Shown in pieces: positions 12,242-24,298 of a stretch of 64,000 bases of DNA. Made by a program: the position numbers and the translations under genes. The first letter of the stretch is position 1. Each line of letters opens with the position of its first letter. Source of the DNA: Ophiura sarsii (Eukaryota; Echinodermata; Ophiuroidea; Amphilepidida; Ophiuridae); the NCBI GenBank assembly GCA_035610835.1, contig CM069454.1:57642580-57706579 (forward strand). Reading direction: 5' to 3'. Under the pieces are notes generated by a model. The model did not search any database. It had not been told where the DNA came from and saw only the letters and a program-made list of their open reading frames with translations.

Positions 12242-13370
12242 TTACAGATAGCAAACACAAGAGAATAAACATTGGGTGTATCGCTCGTCGGCTACAACGA
12301 TTTATTACCGAGCACTCCGTGCTCCAAAATATCAATAATTATAATTCACTATGATACTGCATGTAGTAGACAATATACAATTTAATGTACCAAATTAATT
12401 ATTGATTTGTCTACCAACATTTATCAAATGTTTAGCATAGTTTATAATCTATTAATGTCATTACATTTATAGTAGTACCTCAAATAATTAACAGAGTTAA
12501 TTTAATCATGAATAAACGCTCGTCCATGGATACAATAGGTGACGAAGCTCGTTTATATAATTAGTAATAAGCCATGACAATGAATGTTCACATTGACCAT
12601 ATAAGATGGTTTAACTTTTGAAGTAAATAATATACATATTTAACCATAAGATTCCAAGATTGGGAAAACTACCCCTAAATCCCTATCCTTGAGAATTGCT
12701 CATAAAGATAACAACCTATGGCTAAATTATTGAATTGATATAGGACCATAAATCCATTATACAATTTTTCCACCATATGATTCGAAGATTGGGAAAACTA
12801 CCCTAAATCCATACCCTTGAGAATAGCTCATAAAGATATCTACATATGGGGCCACATTGTAGGACACATATGATTTGGACGTAGTAAACTGCCTACAATT
12901 CCTACCTACCCCTAGATAATTATGCTCCGAGGGACAACATATGGGATGTCCTATAATTTTTCATTCCAATTTTTTATATCAATTTTATAAGGTATTAATG
13001 GCAATAGAATGAATACAAGATATAAATTGCTGAAGATAAAGATAACTACCTATGGCTAAAATATTGAATTGATATAGGACCATAAATCCATTTATACAAT
13101 TTTTCCACCATATGATTCCAAGATTGGTAAAACTACCCTTAATCCATACCCTTGAGAATTGCTCATAAAGATATCTACATATGGGCCACATTGTACACAA
13201 CATATGATTTGGACGTAGTAAACTGCCAAGTCCTACCTACCCCTAGAGAGTTATGCTCCGAGAGACAACATATGGGATGTCCTATAATTTTCATCAATTT
13301 TTATATCAATTTTAGAAGGTATTAATGGCAATAGAATGAATACAAGATATAAATTGCTGACTCTAAATAT
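12242..13370. repeat. 1.1 kb direct repeat, copy 2
   Basis: Partner of 10741-11880 at an offset of about 1501 bases, nearly identical. It is followed by a run of about 30 C (13421-13452), a typical place for assembly or slippage problems. Confidence 0.85.
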
Positions 13371-13419
13371 ACTTACTTCCAAACAAGTTTTCATATGAAC
13401 ACTTGGCCCAAAAAACAAG

Positions 13420-13453
<34 letters not shown>

Positions 13454-16400
13454 CCCCCCCCTCGTGGAGTATGATGAATTGTGGGTTCATTGTTCATACG
13501 AAGCTTGTCTGGAGTATCTGAGGACAAAAGTAATATATTATTATTATTATTATTATGTTACCCTTTAACCAAACCTTACATTTGATTAAATATGGAGCTC
13601 AAATAATTGAAGTGGACATGTACATAAGTATTGGTACTTATAGACGTAACAACATGGTGTGCAAAACTCTATAACCAAACCTTACCTTTGTGAATTCAAG
13701 ATGGAACTCAATTAGTGTGTAGTGGCATTTACACTGATGATTACAATATGAATATTTAGCGCAGTATCGGTATGGTGAATATACTAGTAATCATTTGCAA
13801 TCACTTAACAGCAGAACCATCATCCATTTTACTTAATTGTTATCTCAAAACAAAACTGGATAAAGAGTTTGTCACACAATTGGGTCAGAACCAGCCAGTA
13901 TCAGAGCAGATGTCCTCGTGATGTGTTGATAATTGTTCAGTGATAATTGCAACATATGCCTACATTGATAAACGTGTAGATAACCCAGACCAGATAATAT
14001 ATATTTAAGCGTGACCATAAGGATAGACTGCATATGGCATTCAAGTAGGCCATAGGTCTATTTCTGATGAGGTTGTGTGTCCGGTATTAACTGCACAATA
14101 CAAAGTGTATACACGCAAAAAACTGCAATGAAAATAAATAATATAGTGTTATATGGAGAGAATCAGAGTGAAATACAACAGCAAATGTATAAAACAGGCA
14201 TATTAGTTATTATGTTGCCTACATACATATTATGTTAACATATTTTGTGAAGGGAATTTTTGCCATTGTAAATTCTAAGAAATATGACCAAAGGAAGCCA
14301 CAACAAGTTGGTTACTTAAATGTGGCGCATCAGTAAATATAGTTGAGAAAGCCTGGGTATAAAACAACTGAGTACCAGATAATCAGTGCAAGGCATCACC
14401 ATAAATACCGCATAATATGTTCAAGATAATACTAGCTCTGATACATAGCTCTAATGCACATGTAAGAGTTATGAAGTGACCCATTCATTATCCGCGTCAT
14501 ATGTTCATTGGTTCCCAGTATGAAATATGGCTCGATGTATCCTTCATCTGGTTGACTGATTGCATAGCAACATCTAATATTAACCTAATTCAAAAAATAA
14601 GGATGTAGCTCGTCAAGTGCTACTGACCGGTATGATTTGCACTACAATTAATGCATGCCATTTCTATTGTGAATGAAAATATGAATGGTAAGTTGTGTCT
14701 GTAGAACAGAATAATTGACGCACAGTAGCAGTTGTTGCATTGTCGTTACTGGTAACATGTGTGCGTGAGAAACAACGCCTTGGTGATTTATTTAAAAAGG
14801 GGTGAAACCAAGCGGGTCCAGTATAAACTATGATAACTTACTAGCAAGAATACGGATACTTACTGAGGTCCAACTAGACCCAAAAGGTAAACTCCATATC
14901 ATTATTAATGCATTGATATACATGTATACTGAACCTGCTAAGAATTAATTGTATAAACGATGTATTAATGTTAGACTAGCATTTAATAAGTGGTCCTGAC
15001 CATAAGGCCTGATTATCACGTCCTCGTGCCTCGAATGACAGAAGACTAAGCTCTGAAGCTACAAACCTATGAATAGGGACTAAGCATTTAAAAAGTGGTC
15101 CTGACCATAAGGCCTGAATATCACGTCCTCGTGCCTCGAATGACAGAAGACTAAGCTCTGAAGCTACAAACCTATGAATAGGGACTAACTAAGAATACAT
15201 AAAAATGCACATGAAAGGAATAATAGTTGCGTGAAAAAGATGTGCTCTATTTAGTAAATAAACAACTGAGTATATTATGAATGGCTCAATCTCCTCCAAA
15301 ATTAGACAGAAGTCTTTAATAAATGATCCATAGTGGTTAAAGGCCTGATTGACATGTCCTACACCAGAAAGCCTTGAATGACAGGCGATGAAACAAAACT
15401 ATAAGTCGTAAAACTAGAGATCGACACACTAAGAATATAGAATGCATATAGGATAAATAGGTGAAAAACATACGCGTGAGATAATCACCCAAGGTTATAT
15501 AATAATATGTTGTCTAATGTACATGGGGAACATAGATACCAACGTCAATGAGGTTTGTATCTCAGAATGACGATAGTTGCAACAAAATCCAAAAGTGTTA
15601 GACTGATAATCTAAATTGCATGTGCTGGAGACCGAAAGTGAAATTATTTTGAATAACATAGGCACGGTCAAGATGGGATTTAAAACTAAAACTATTAGTA
15701 TATTACTCAATCACGAACATAAACATGAAAGGCCTGGGGAAACGTAACTAGGCATGGGGATTAACAAATGACAGTAAACTCGGGCTTAACTAATAACATT
15801 GTATCATTGGGGTCTGAAACATACGGATTATATTGTAAAGTTCTTACATCTGATTTCTTGCTTGGCTGACACTCTGCTGGATACATGGTCCACGGAACAT
15901 CATAGGAAATCACTCGTCGTTGTTGGCTGATATTCTGCCCTGTTCATTCACATTTCTATCCCCGGTTTCTAACACCCGTACGGTACCTGACACATGTCTG
16001 TCGGTAAACTCTGCGGCCACAGTTGTCCATGTTCTTCTCGTGTTGCTTGGTACGAAACATCAGGCATGTATTCATCCTCAGCGCGTCTCTCGTTAGAAAC
16101 GTCTACTTGTATAGAAAGATTAAAAGCTTACGCCATTGTCAATTGTGACAATACACAATCTACGATGGTAATATTGTTGTTATCCGTTGGTGTCGTTGCT
16201 TCTTTCTATCGGGTTTTAAAGCCATTTAGTTGGCGGCGCATACATTTAGATGAACGTGATAGTCATACTCGTGATATAAATATATATCGGTGATCTATGA
16301 CATTTATTTATTATTGTATACTTGCGGAGATTTGCGAACAAGCCCTTGAATTTGCACTAGTGTTGTTAAAGTGTTTGAATTTGATGCCGATGATGCGCTA

Positions 16401-16827
16401 TAAATAGCGTTGCCCTGACAACTCGTCTACGGCTCTCGCTTGTATCGTGTCCGTCTGACCGCGTTGTTAATGTTATTGTCATTGACGACCGTTTAGTAGG
16501 ATGGTTTTATCAGTCACAATGGATGCTTTCCTTTTCTTGGTGCCTTTTCTGGGCCGGCCCATGTTGAAATCGTAATTAAGACTCGCAGATGATGTTAATT
16601 ACGAATGTTAGATTTATATTTATTATAATAAAATACTTGCGATAACGAACGGTCCAGATAAAAGCAGATATTAGTCCCAGATAAAATCACTGGTTTCTGT
16701 ACTCAAATATGAATAGGTGGCGATGTAAAATCGCGAGATTCCAAGTAAAACCCGGTAAAATGCCAAGGTATAAATAACTCGGAATAGAAAAGTTGTTGAG
16801 TAAAATCAGATATCCACAGATATCCAA
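13371..16827. other. Interior of the large transposon, no gene recognised
   Basis: Apparently single-copy AT-rich DNA. It holds a TTA microsatellite (13534-13556) and an exact-looking tandem duplication of about 101 bp (14989-15187, motif CCTGACCATAAGGCCTGA). The longest + frame (15994-16293, 99 codons) shows no recognisable domain and no splice context, so it is not called. Confidence 0.5.
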
Positions 16828-17092
16828 TTTTTAGAATCACAACCTATCTCGCTGAAGCCGACAAGAAAAGTGAATGAAAGGGAGGAGAAGCAAAAAACAC
16901 AAAGCCTATCGCTTGCACAATAACAAAGGCCAAAAATCGCGGGCAAGAAAGCAAGAGCGTTGATTGGCCCAGCGCCCGGTAACCAAGAAACACTGACGCA
17001 TTATTATGCAAATTGATCAGCCCAGGCCAGTGGGCGACTGTCCGCTCCAGTAAATAATTTGGTTTATGGAAGTAGGCCTTACATAAACTTGA
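16828..17092. repeat. 270-bp repeat, copy 2 (partner at 11966-12237)
   Basis: Near-identical to 11966-12237. It directly precedes the first satellite monomer at about 17095, which suggests this is the original position of the segment within the transposon. Confidence 0.8.
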
Positions 17093-18990
17093 GTATTTTT
17101 TATCTGGCACACTAACATAGCGGTCATAAAATATTTAGGCAGCCCTGGCACAGTGTCACACACATAAGTCGGGATGAACAATTAAGATAACATATTAAAA
17201 GTCAAAATATCATGTATTTTGTATCTGGCACACTGACATAACTACATGAAGTATTTAGGCAGCCCTGTCACAGTGTCACACATAACTCGGGATGATACAG
17301 TTTAAATAACATTTTAGAAGTAAACATTTCATGTAAGTATTTTGTATCTGGCACACTGACATAACTACATGAAGTATTTAGGCAGCCCTGGCACAGTGTC
17401 ACACATACGTCGGGATGAAACAGTTTAGAAAACATATACAAAGTCAAAATATCATGTATTTTGTAATGGCACATTGACATAAGTATTTAGGCAGCCCTGG
17501 CACAGTGTCACACATAATTTGGGATGAAACAGTTTATATAACATATTATAAGGAAACATTTCATGTAAGTATTTTGTATCTGGCACACTGACATAACTAC
17601 ATGAAGTATTTAGGCAGCCCTGGTACAGTGTCACACATACGTCGGGATGAAACAGTTTAAATAACATATTAGAAGTAAACATACCATGTAAGTATTTTGT
17701 ATCTGGCACACTGACATAACTGCATGAAGTATTTAGGCAGCCCTGGCACAGTGTCACACATAAGTCAGGATGAAACAGTTTATATAACATATTAGAAGTA
17801 AACATATCATGTAAGTATTTTGTATCTGGCACACTAACATAGCGGTCATAAAGTATTTAGGCAGCCCTGGCACAGTGTCACACATAAGTCAAGATAAACC
17901 AGTAAAGATAACATATTAAAAGTCAAAATTTCATGTATTTTGTATATGGTAACTGACATAGTTACATGAAGTATATAGTCAGCCCTGGCACATTGTCACA
18001 CATATGTCAGGATGAAACACGATATGTAACATATTAGAAGTAAAAATATCATGTAAGTATTTTGTATCTGGCATACTGACATAGTTACATAAATTATTTA
18101 GGCAGCCCTGGCACTGTGTCACACCCAAGTCAGGATGAACAAGTTGAGATAACATATTAAAAGTCAAAATATCCACATGAAGTATTTAGGCAGCCCTGGT
18201 ACAGTGTCATACATAAGTCGGGATGATACAGTTTAAATAACATATAAGAAGTAAACATATCATGTAAGTATTTTGTATCTGGCACACTGACATAACCACA
18301 TGAAGTATTTAGGCAGCCCTGGCACAGTGTCACACATAAGTCGGGATGAAACAGTTTACATATAACATATTGGAAGTAAACATATCGTGTAGGGGCCTAA
18401 ATATTTTGTATCTGGCACATAGCGGTCATAAAGTATTTAGGCAGCCCTGGCACAGCGTCACACATAAGTCGGGATGAACAATTAAGATAACATATTAAAA
18501 GTTCAAATATCATGTATTTTGTATCTGGCACATTGACATAACTACATGAAGTATTTAGGCAGCCCTGGCACAGTGTCATACATAAGTCGAGATGAAACAT
18601 TTTAGATAACATATTAGAAGTAAACATATCATGTAAGTATTTTGTATCTGGCACACTGACATAGCGTACATAAAGTATTTAGGCAGCCCTGGCACAGTGT
18701 CACACATAAGTCGGGATGAACAAAGATAACATATTAAAAAGTCCAAATATCACGTAAGTATTTTGTATCTGGCACAATGACATATCGTACATAAAGTATT
18801 TAGGCAACCCTGGCACAGTGTCACACATAAATCAGGATGAACAATTAAGATAACAATAGGCAACATATCATGTAAAAGGCTGCATTTGGCACACTACCTG
18901 ACACAGTGTCACACATTAGTCGGGATGAAACAGTACCCTTAAACATATTAAAAGTACACAGTATCATGTAAGTATTTCGTGATGGCTTGC
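17090..18990 (+). repeat. Right 120-bp satellite array
   Basis: About fifteen monomers of 88-128 bp (mostly about 122) marked by GGCAGCCCTGGCACAGTGTC, at 17138, 17258, 17381, 17490, 17613, 17736, 17860, 17979, 18101, 18189, 18312, 18440, 18558, 18682 and 18803. Each carries near-palindromic TGGCACACTGACA and TGGCACAGTGTCA motifs. The array is inverted relative to 9630-10360. Open frames through it on the minus strand are satellite artefacts. Confidence 0.9.
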
Positions 18991-19261
18991 ATGAAAAGAA
19001 ATGGTGAGTACCGTACAGAGTCTGTGGCATGAAAATGTGTAAGACTATAGCGTACTTGTCACAGCTGGCATAGAGAAAAAAAAATAAGAGTCTGAGGGAC
19101 CCGGCACAGAAACAAAATTAAAATGGCATGGCATGGAATAAATACCTAACACTATAGTGTGCTTGCCCCTTCCTGTCACAATTTGTAAGCACAGTTTAAA
19201 ATAAAAAGTGAATGCGTGCCCAGGTTAAAATAAAAAGTGAATGCGTGGCCAGCATATCTAA

Positions 19262-19760
19262 AATGAACTAATATATGCCACCTTCCTGTCACAAGTTATC
19301 GGTCCGCACAAAATGTATTGCGTCGCCGGCATAGCAATATTGAAGTTAAATCCCCCTTCCTAGCACAATATTTTGCTTGTCCGGCATAGCCAAAAAAGAA
19401 TTAATATGCCCCCCCCCCCTTCTACCACTACTACTAACATGCCCCCTTTCTGTCACAAGCCTAGTTCGTACAAAATGTATTGCACCGCCGGTATAGCAAT
19501 ATTGAAGTTAAATCCACCCTTCCTATCACAATATTTTGCTTGTCCGGCATAGCCAAAAATGAATTAATATGCCCCTTCTGCCACTACTAATAATATCCCC
19601 CTTTCTGTCACATGCCTAGTTCGCACAAAATGTATTGTGTCGCCGGCATAGCAGGCAAAATATTTTGCGTGGCCGGCATAGCTAAATATAAATTAATATG
19701 CCCCCTTTTGTCACAAGTTGTCTGTTCGCACAAAATGTATTGCGTCGCCGGTATAGAAAT
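19262..19760. repeat. Short tandem array, about 150-bp unit
   Basis: Three to four imperfect units containing CACAAAATGTATTGCGTCGC and CCGGCATAGC at about 19308, 19470, 19624 and 19731. It lies between the right satellite array and the right end of the large transposon and is part of that element. Confidence 0.75.
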
Positions 19761-20159
19761 GTTTTGGAGCGGAAAGTCCACCTGTATAAAACATGGAAAC
19801 AAGTCAGTTTATTATTATCCTACATTCACCTGATCCAATATTCATTCTGCATATTACTATGGCTCCCTATTTACTCCCTATATAATTCGTGATGGCTTAC
19901 ATGGAGGTAGAACCACAAACTGGTTGGTGGTTAACCATGCACCTTTTTGGCAGTAATTCACCACATTTTAGCCTATAATTTCTATGGAACATTTCTGGGC
20001 CCTAAGATTTTACAGACATAATGAGAAAAATATGGGGATTTTTCTGATATCAAAATATCTTGATGTGAAAAAAAAATCATAGCCCCCAAAAAGTGATCGG
20101 AACATACACCTTTAATAGGTGTAAGTTCATACATATTATATACTGTTATACTGTACACA

Positions 20160-20455
20160 TCGCCCTACCTCGGGCATTAACGGTATGTCAGTGCCCCTGA
20201 AACCTAGGGACATGAGTTTTTGTGTACACAGACCGGGATGATCCCCTACTCTTTACGAAGGAGTCTGTGACCTTTTACGTGCTCGGATTTTGCTCTTCTG
20301 ATGCAGGAGACCACCATTTCTACGTGACTTCTGAACCACAAGGCAATTGAGACTAAGTACCTTGCCTATGGATATAAACATGTTGGCCGTAGTGGGGCTC
20401 GAACTCACAACCTTTGTATCGTGAGACCTGCGATCTATCCGCTACATACATGTAA
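20160..20455 (-). mobile_element. tRNA-derived SINE
   Basis: On the minus strand the head reads as a tRNA: A box near GTAGCGGATAGATCGCAGG (about 20440) and B box GGTTGTGAGTTCGAGCCCC (about 20397-20415). The body contains a stretch near 20215-20275 (CAGACCGGGATGATCCCC on + strand) shared with 36108-36160 and 37378-37430. Similar sequence on both sides (CATACATATTATATAC and CATACATGTAATAC) looks like a target duplication. Confidence 0.75.
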
Positions 20456-20840
20456 TACAATTGTAAAAATACACCAATCTCAGTTTTTATTATAATTGAG
20501 GGCGCAGCCTGCAACACATCTAAAGTGTCAACCCTTTTTGGCGCCAAATTTATCAAGCAGTACATAAAAGTATACATTTGGTTAAATGAAATGAGTCAGA
20601 GAATCCATTTTTTATATCAAATTTCAATAGAAATAGTAATTTTTACATTTTTGCCAAAAATCACTTTTTTGGGGCTCCAACATTTTTCAGACAACTTTAA
20701 CAAAATAAATTGTTGGTTAAAAATCGAAAATTTCACCAAAATCATCTTAAAGGGGCACTATGAGATGTGTTGGAGGCTGCGCCCTCAATTATGATAAAAA
20801 CTGAGATCAGTATATTTTTATAATTGTATTACATGTATGA
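20455..20840. mobile_element. About 385-bp element with 85-bp inverted ends
   Basis: Left TTGAGGGCGCAGCCTGCAAC and right GGAGGCTGCGCCCTCAATTA belong to inverted repeats that extend out to ACATGTAATACAATTGTAAA and its complement. The interior (AAGTATACATTT, GAATCCATTTTTTATATC) is a family seen again near 21290, 34920, 35340, 39905 and 47040. Confidence 0.65.
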
Positions 20841-21140
20841 ACTCACACCTATAAGGATTAAGAAAAATCAGCTCTCTTTGTACAAGAAAACGTCGATTCA
20901 AAAATGCTCGTACAGCCGGGACGAGCATTTTACGTCCCATGCAGTACGTGTGATACATAACGCGAACTATATTTGCATAGAGGGCGTTTTTCAATAAATA
21001 GCAATGATATTGTTTTTAATCAAGTTTTGCTGTGTTTTTGTTAGTAGAAACAACAATTATCGCAATTTTTAATGTTCATCTTGAATTCTGAAGTAAATTT
21101 TTAAACATTTCAACACCACTTAATGTCCCTTTTATAAGTT
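20833..21140 (+). repeat. Hairpin-bearing interspersed repeat
   Basis: Begins near GAACTCACACCTATAAGG and ends near CACCACTTAATGTCCC. The variable hairpin is AAAATGCTCGT (20901-20911) paired with ACGAGCATTTT (20921-20931). Copies elsewhere are at 9030-9342, 27449-27745, 28453-28760 and 57460-57792. Confidence 0.75.
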
Positions 21141-21189
21141 AATTAACTAGGATCGGATTTTTTTTCTTTTCCTAAAAATGTTTAGTTTC

Positions 21190-21690
21190 GCAGCCTCCAA
21201 TTACACATCTCAAGTGTCAACCCTTTTTAGTGCCAAATTTATCAAGCAGTACAAGCACTAACTTTTAAACTATAAATGTGGTGTACATAAAAGTATACAT
21301 TTTGTCAAATGAAATGAGTCGGAGAATCCATTTTTTGTATCAAATTTCAATAGAAATAGTAATTTTTACGTTTTTGCCCAAAAATCACTTTTTTGGGGCG
21401 CCTACATTTTTCAGACAATCTAACAAAATCAGTTTTTGGTTAAAAAATCCAAAATTTCACCAAAATCATCTAAAGTTAATTATCTAGGATCGTGTTTTTT
21501 TCTTTTCCTAAATATATGTGTAGTTTGAAATTATTGACCAAAAAACTTTTTGGTCAATATTTTCAAAACTATAAATTTATAAGCCCCCCCCCCCAAAAAA
21601 AAAATACTGCATATCAATATCTAAACTATCAGACATTATTTTCAATTGACAAGATACCTTTTTCGAATTCTAATAAATATAAACGTTTAT
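21190..21690. repeat. Diverged copy of the GGCGCAGCC/AAGTATACATTT repeat
   Basis: GTGTCAACCCTTTTTAGTGC and AATGAGTCGGAGAATCC match 20525-20600, and the same family recurs at 56983. AT-rich, with no gene. A short poly-C run is at 21582-21593. Confidence 0.5.
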
Positions 21691-21697
21691 AAAACTA

Positions 21698-23381
21698 CAG
21701 CGTGTCCCAAAAAACTGGGAGCTTATAACTAAAAAAGTAGGAAACATAGGTAGTTTATATTTAGGGATATTAAACAAAATATACCTGACCTTAATTGGTT
21801 AATCTCTGGTCTTAATCCAAAATAAACTTTATGAAATACAAAGATTTTAATAGAACGTGGTCAAAACCCATTTGTACCACTTTTCAAGGAATAGAGGGTA
21901 TGCAATGAACCAACCGGAACGGTATAACAATGGATCGGGCAGCCATTATGGAGGTCAGGTTAGTCACGTATTCGGATTGACAATTAAATTTCCCGCTCCA
22001 AGTGATATGAACTGACCAAATCATATTGTTCCGTGGCATCCATCTTGGAGGCACAGTTCAAATGAGGACATAGAGTGACGTAGCATTGCATACTCTCTAT
22101 ACCCGATGTGTTGCAATTGCACATTGTTGTGACGAGACTTCGTCAAATTTTTGCCTTTGCATTCATTCTTTACAAAGACTTGGGCAGTAAACAAAATTAT
22201 CTTGGTCATATTGCAATAATACAAGTTCATTATTTATATAAACATTAAAAAAATGTTCTTTGTTATAGTCCGAGTTATTGTTAAGTTCAGTGATGGAACT
22301 TCATATTTTTTTCAACTAGCCAGTCGGGCAGGTAACTCACAGAATTTACCTGTCCGACAAAAATTCTACCAGCCCAAGGTTTTTTCATAAAATTAAATGG
22401 GTTTTTTCTTTATTGTACGATGTTCCACTGTAAACCTAGCCCGTACCAGCTCCTCGTATTCATCATGTTTATCAATCCAATACTCTCTTTAATCTCCAAT
22501 CAACCTGATCTCCTCTATCATCATGACACACGATCATCTGATGATGAAATTACCCTGAACTTACTGTTTTACACTTTGCGCTTCAAAAATGTTACCCGCC
22601 AGTCGGACGGGTACCTTTGTATCTTCACCCGCCCGACACGAAAGTTAGCCGCTATGGGCGGGCGGGCGGGTCTTATTTCCATCCCTGGTTAAGTTCTTTC
22701 GGAGAATAAACCCATGCCGGGAATACTGTAGCGCCAGTTTCCTGCAACGCACGGATGGTTTAATCCTTAAATCGGGACAATGGGTTCTGACCACGCTCTA
22801 TTCAAATCTTTGTATTTCAAAAAGTTTACATTGGATTGGTCTCCGAATTTACCCAATTAAGGCTGAGACCATTATGGTCTCAGATTAAGGTCAGGTATAT
22901 TTTGTTTGATATCCTTTATTAAATATATAAACTATCAATAGAGCGTGGTCAGAACCCATCCGTGCGTATGGGGTTTATTCTTCGAAGAACTTAACAATAA
23001 CTCGGACTATAACAAAGACCACTTTGTTAATGTTTATGTAAATAATGAACTTGTATTATTGGTATATGACCAAGATAATTTTATTTACTGCCCAAGTCTT
23101 TGTATAAAGAATGAATGCAAAGGCAAAACAATGACAAAGTCACAACAATGTGCAATTGCAACACATCGGGGTGTTCCTTGAAAAGTGGGACAAATGGGTT
23201 TTGACCACGCTCTATTTAAATCTTTGTATTTCAAAAAGTTTATATTGGATTGATTACAGCGTTTAACCAATTAAGGTCAGGTATATTTTGTTTAATATCC
23301 CTAAATATAAACTATCTATGTTTCCTACTTTTTTAGTTGTAAGCTCGCAAACTTTTGAACCCAGTTTTTTGGGACACGCTG
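21698..23381. mobile_element. 1.7 kb TIR element flanked by TA
   Basis: Ends CAGCGTGTCCCAAAAAACTG and complement, flanked by TA (21696-21697, 23382-23383). The inverted arms extend about 180-200 bases (GGTCAAAACCCATTTGTACC left, complement near 23185). Further inverted copies of the arm at 22770-22960 suggest a nested or rearranged element. A truncated relative is at 57046-57450. TA flanks fit Tc1/mariner-type insertion; no transposase is recognised. Confidence 0.7.
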
Positions 23382-24298
23382 TATCTAAACTATCGGTTCT
23401 ATCTTTAAAATGTTGCTCTCCTACTATACCTTGAACATGTTATATTAAAGGGCACTAAGAGATGTGTTGGAGGCTGCACCCTCAATTATGATAAAACTGG
23501 GATTGATATATTTTTACAATTATATTACACTAGATTTCGCGGTTCGTGGGTTGGGCAGTTCTCGGGTTAGGGGTTTATGGGATGTGTATACTCTTAAAAT
23601 TCAGTTATCACAGGTGCCCATAATACAGGAACCTCATGTGCTCTTAAATCCAGGTAGGCTACCCCATGTGCATATCCATGTAATTCAGTACATGTGTAGG
23701 CCTAGGGTTGGGATCTTAGTTCAGAGGTCTTTTAGTTTTAGAGTCAGCGAGAGGAGGGTCTATCGTCATGATCATCTGTGCCCAGTCTTGAGAACTGTGT
23801 GTCGACCTTGATTATTCCTCCGTAGGCATGCCTAAACGTCATGAACGTATCATATGTATTTAAATCACGCATATTTACGTTTGCGCACACCGATATCCAT
23901 GTAATATTCCCATTTATATAACAGACATCCTATGATTGGCCTAGGGCCTATCCGAATTGCTGTATTGTTAAACTACAACACTGTACACACTTGCAATGCA
24001 CGCTAAAGGTCTGGGTTTGATTCCTGGCGCATGCAGACTGACCCCCCCCCCCCCCCCCCCCCCCCCCCACCATTTGACTCTTTTCATCCTGATCATGCAT
24101 GCACAGTTTAACTCATAAAAACCGGGACAAAAACACGCCCGAGAGTTAAAGATATAATTGGAGCTAAATGTTTGCTCACACCGGCCCTGTAACATTCCCA
24201 TTTATATAAAAGACATCCCATGATAGGCATGATGAGGGCCCGTTGTGGCCTACGCGCATAGATGGGTCCGCGATGGGATGTTGAGGCACTGGCATCAT
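23382..24298. other. Intergenic, repeat fragments, no gene
   Basis: Contains an arm of the GGAGGCTGCACCCTCAATTA repeat (23468-23540), a poly-C run of about 26 (24042-24068) and weakly GC-richer DNA. A 115-codon frame at 23464-23811 begins inside the repeat arm and has no recognisable domain. Confidence 0.4.

Larger units (their letters stand above)
9343..20110. mobile_element. 10.8 kb non-autonomous transposon with TTTAA duplication and inverted satellite arms
   Basis: The left end GGTAGATGTTCCGAT (9343) and right end ATCGGAACATACACC (20110) are inverted repeats. Both are flanked by TTTAA (9338-9342, 20111-20115). The flanks rejoin into one copy of the hairpin repeat, proving the boundaries. 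Further inverted subterminal matches lie near 9515-9540 and 19880-19910 (CTCATGTAAGCCATCACG type). Inside these are 120-bp satellite arrays in opposite orientation, a duplicated 1.1 kb block and about 3.4 kb of apparently unique DNA. No transposase-like frame was seen, so it is probably mobilised in trans. The TTAA-type target suggests Kolobok or piggyBac affinity (inference). Confidence 0.75.

Noticed and set aside
11484..13203. Two identical 72-codon minus-strand frames (11484-11702, 12985-13203)
   Set aside because: They are identical because they lie in the 1.1 kb direct repeat; AT-rich, no domain, no conservation signal.
15994..16293. 99-codon plus-strand frame in the large transposon
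   Set aside because: No recognisable motif, no homologue known to me, no splice-bounded extension. Not enough to call a transposase or host gene.
17268..18654. Minus-strand frames with repeated CVTLCQGCLNTSCSYV-like units
   Set aside because: By-products of the 120-bp satellite, whose monomer length is often a multiple of three. Cys-rich appearance is not a zinc finger or secreted peptide family.
9630..18990. CRISPR-like array
   Set aside because: Repeats are long adjacent satellite monomers without unique spacers, in a eukaryotic transposon.
20353..20455. Functional tRNA gene
   Set aside because: A and B boxes are present but no full cloverleaf, and SINE body and tail sequence follows. 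Called SINE. The same applies to 35885 and 51157.
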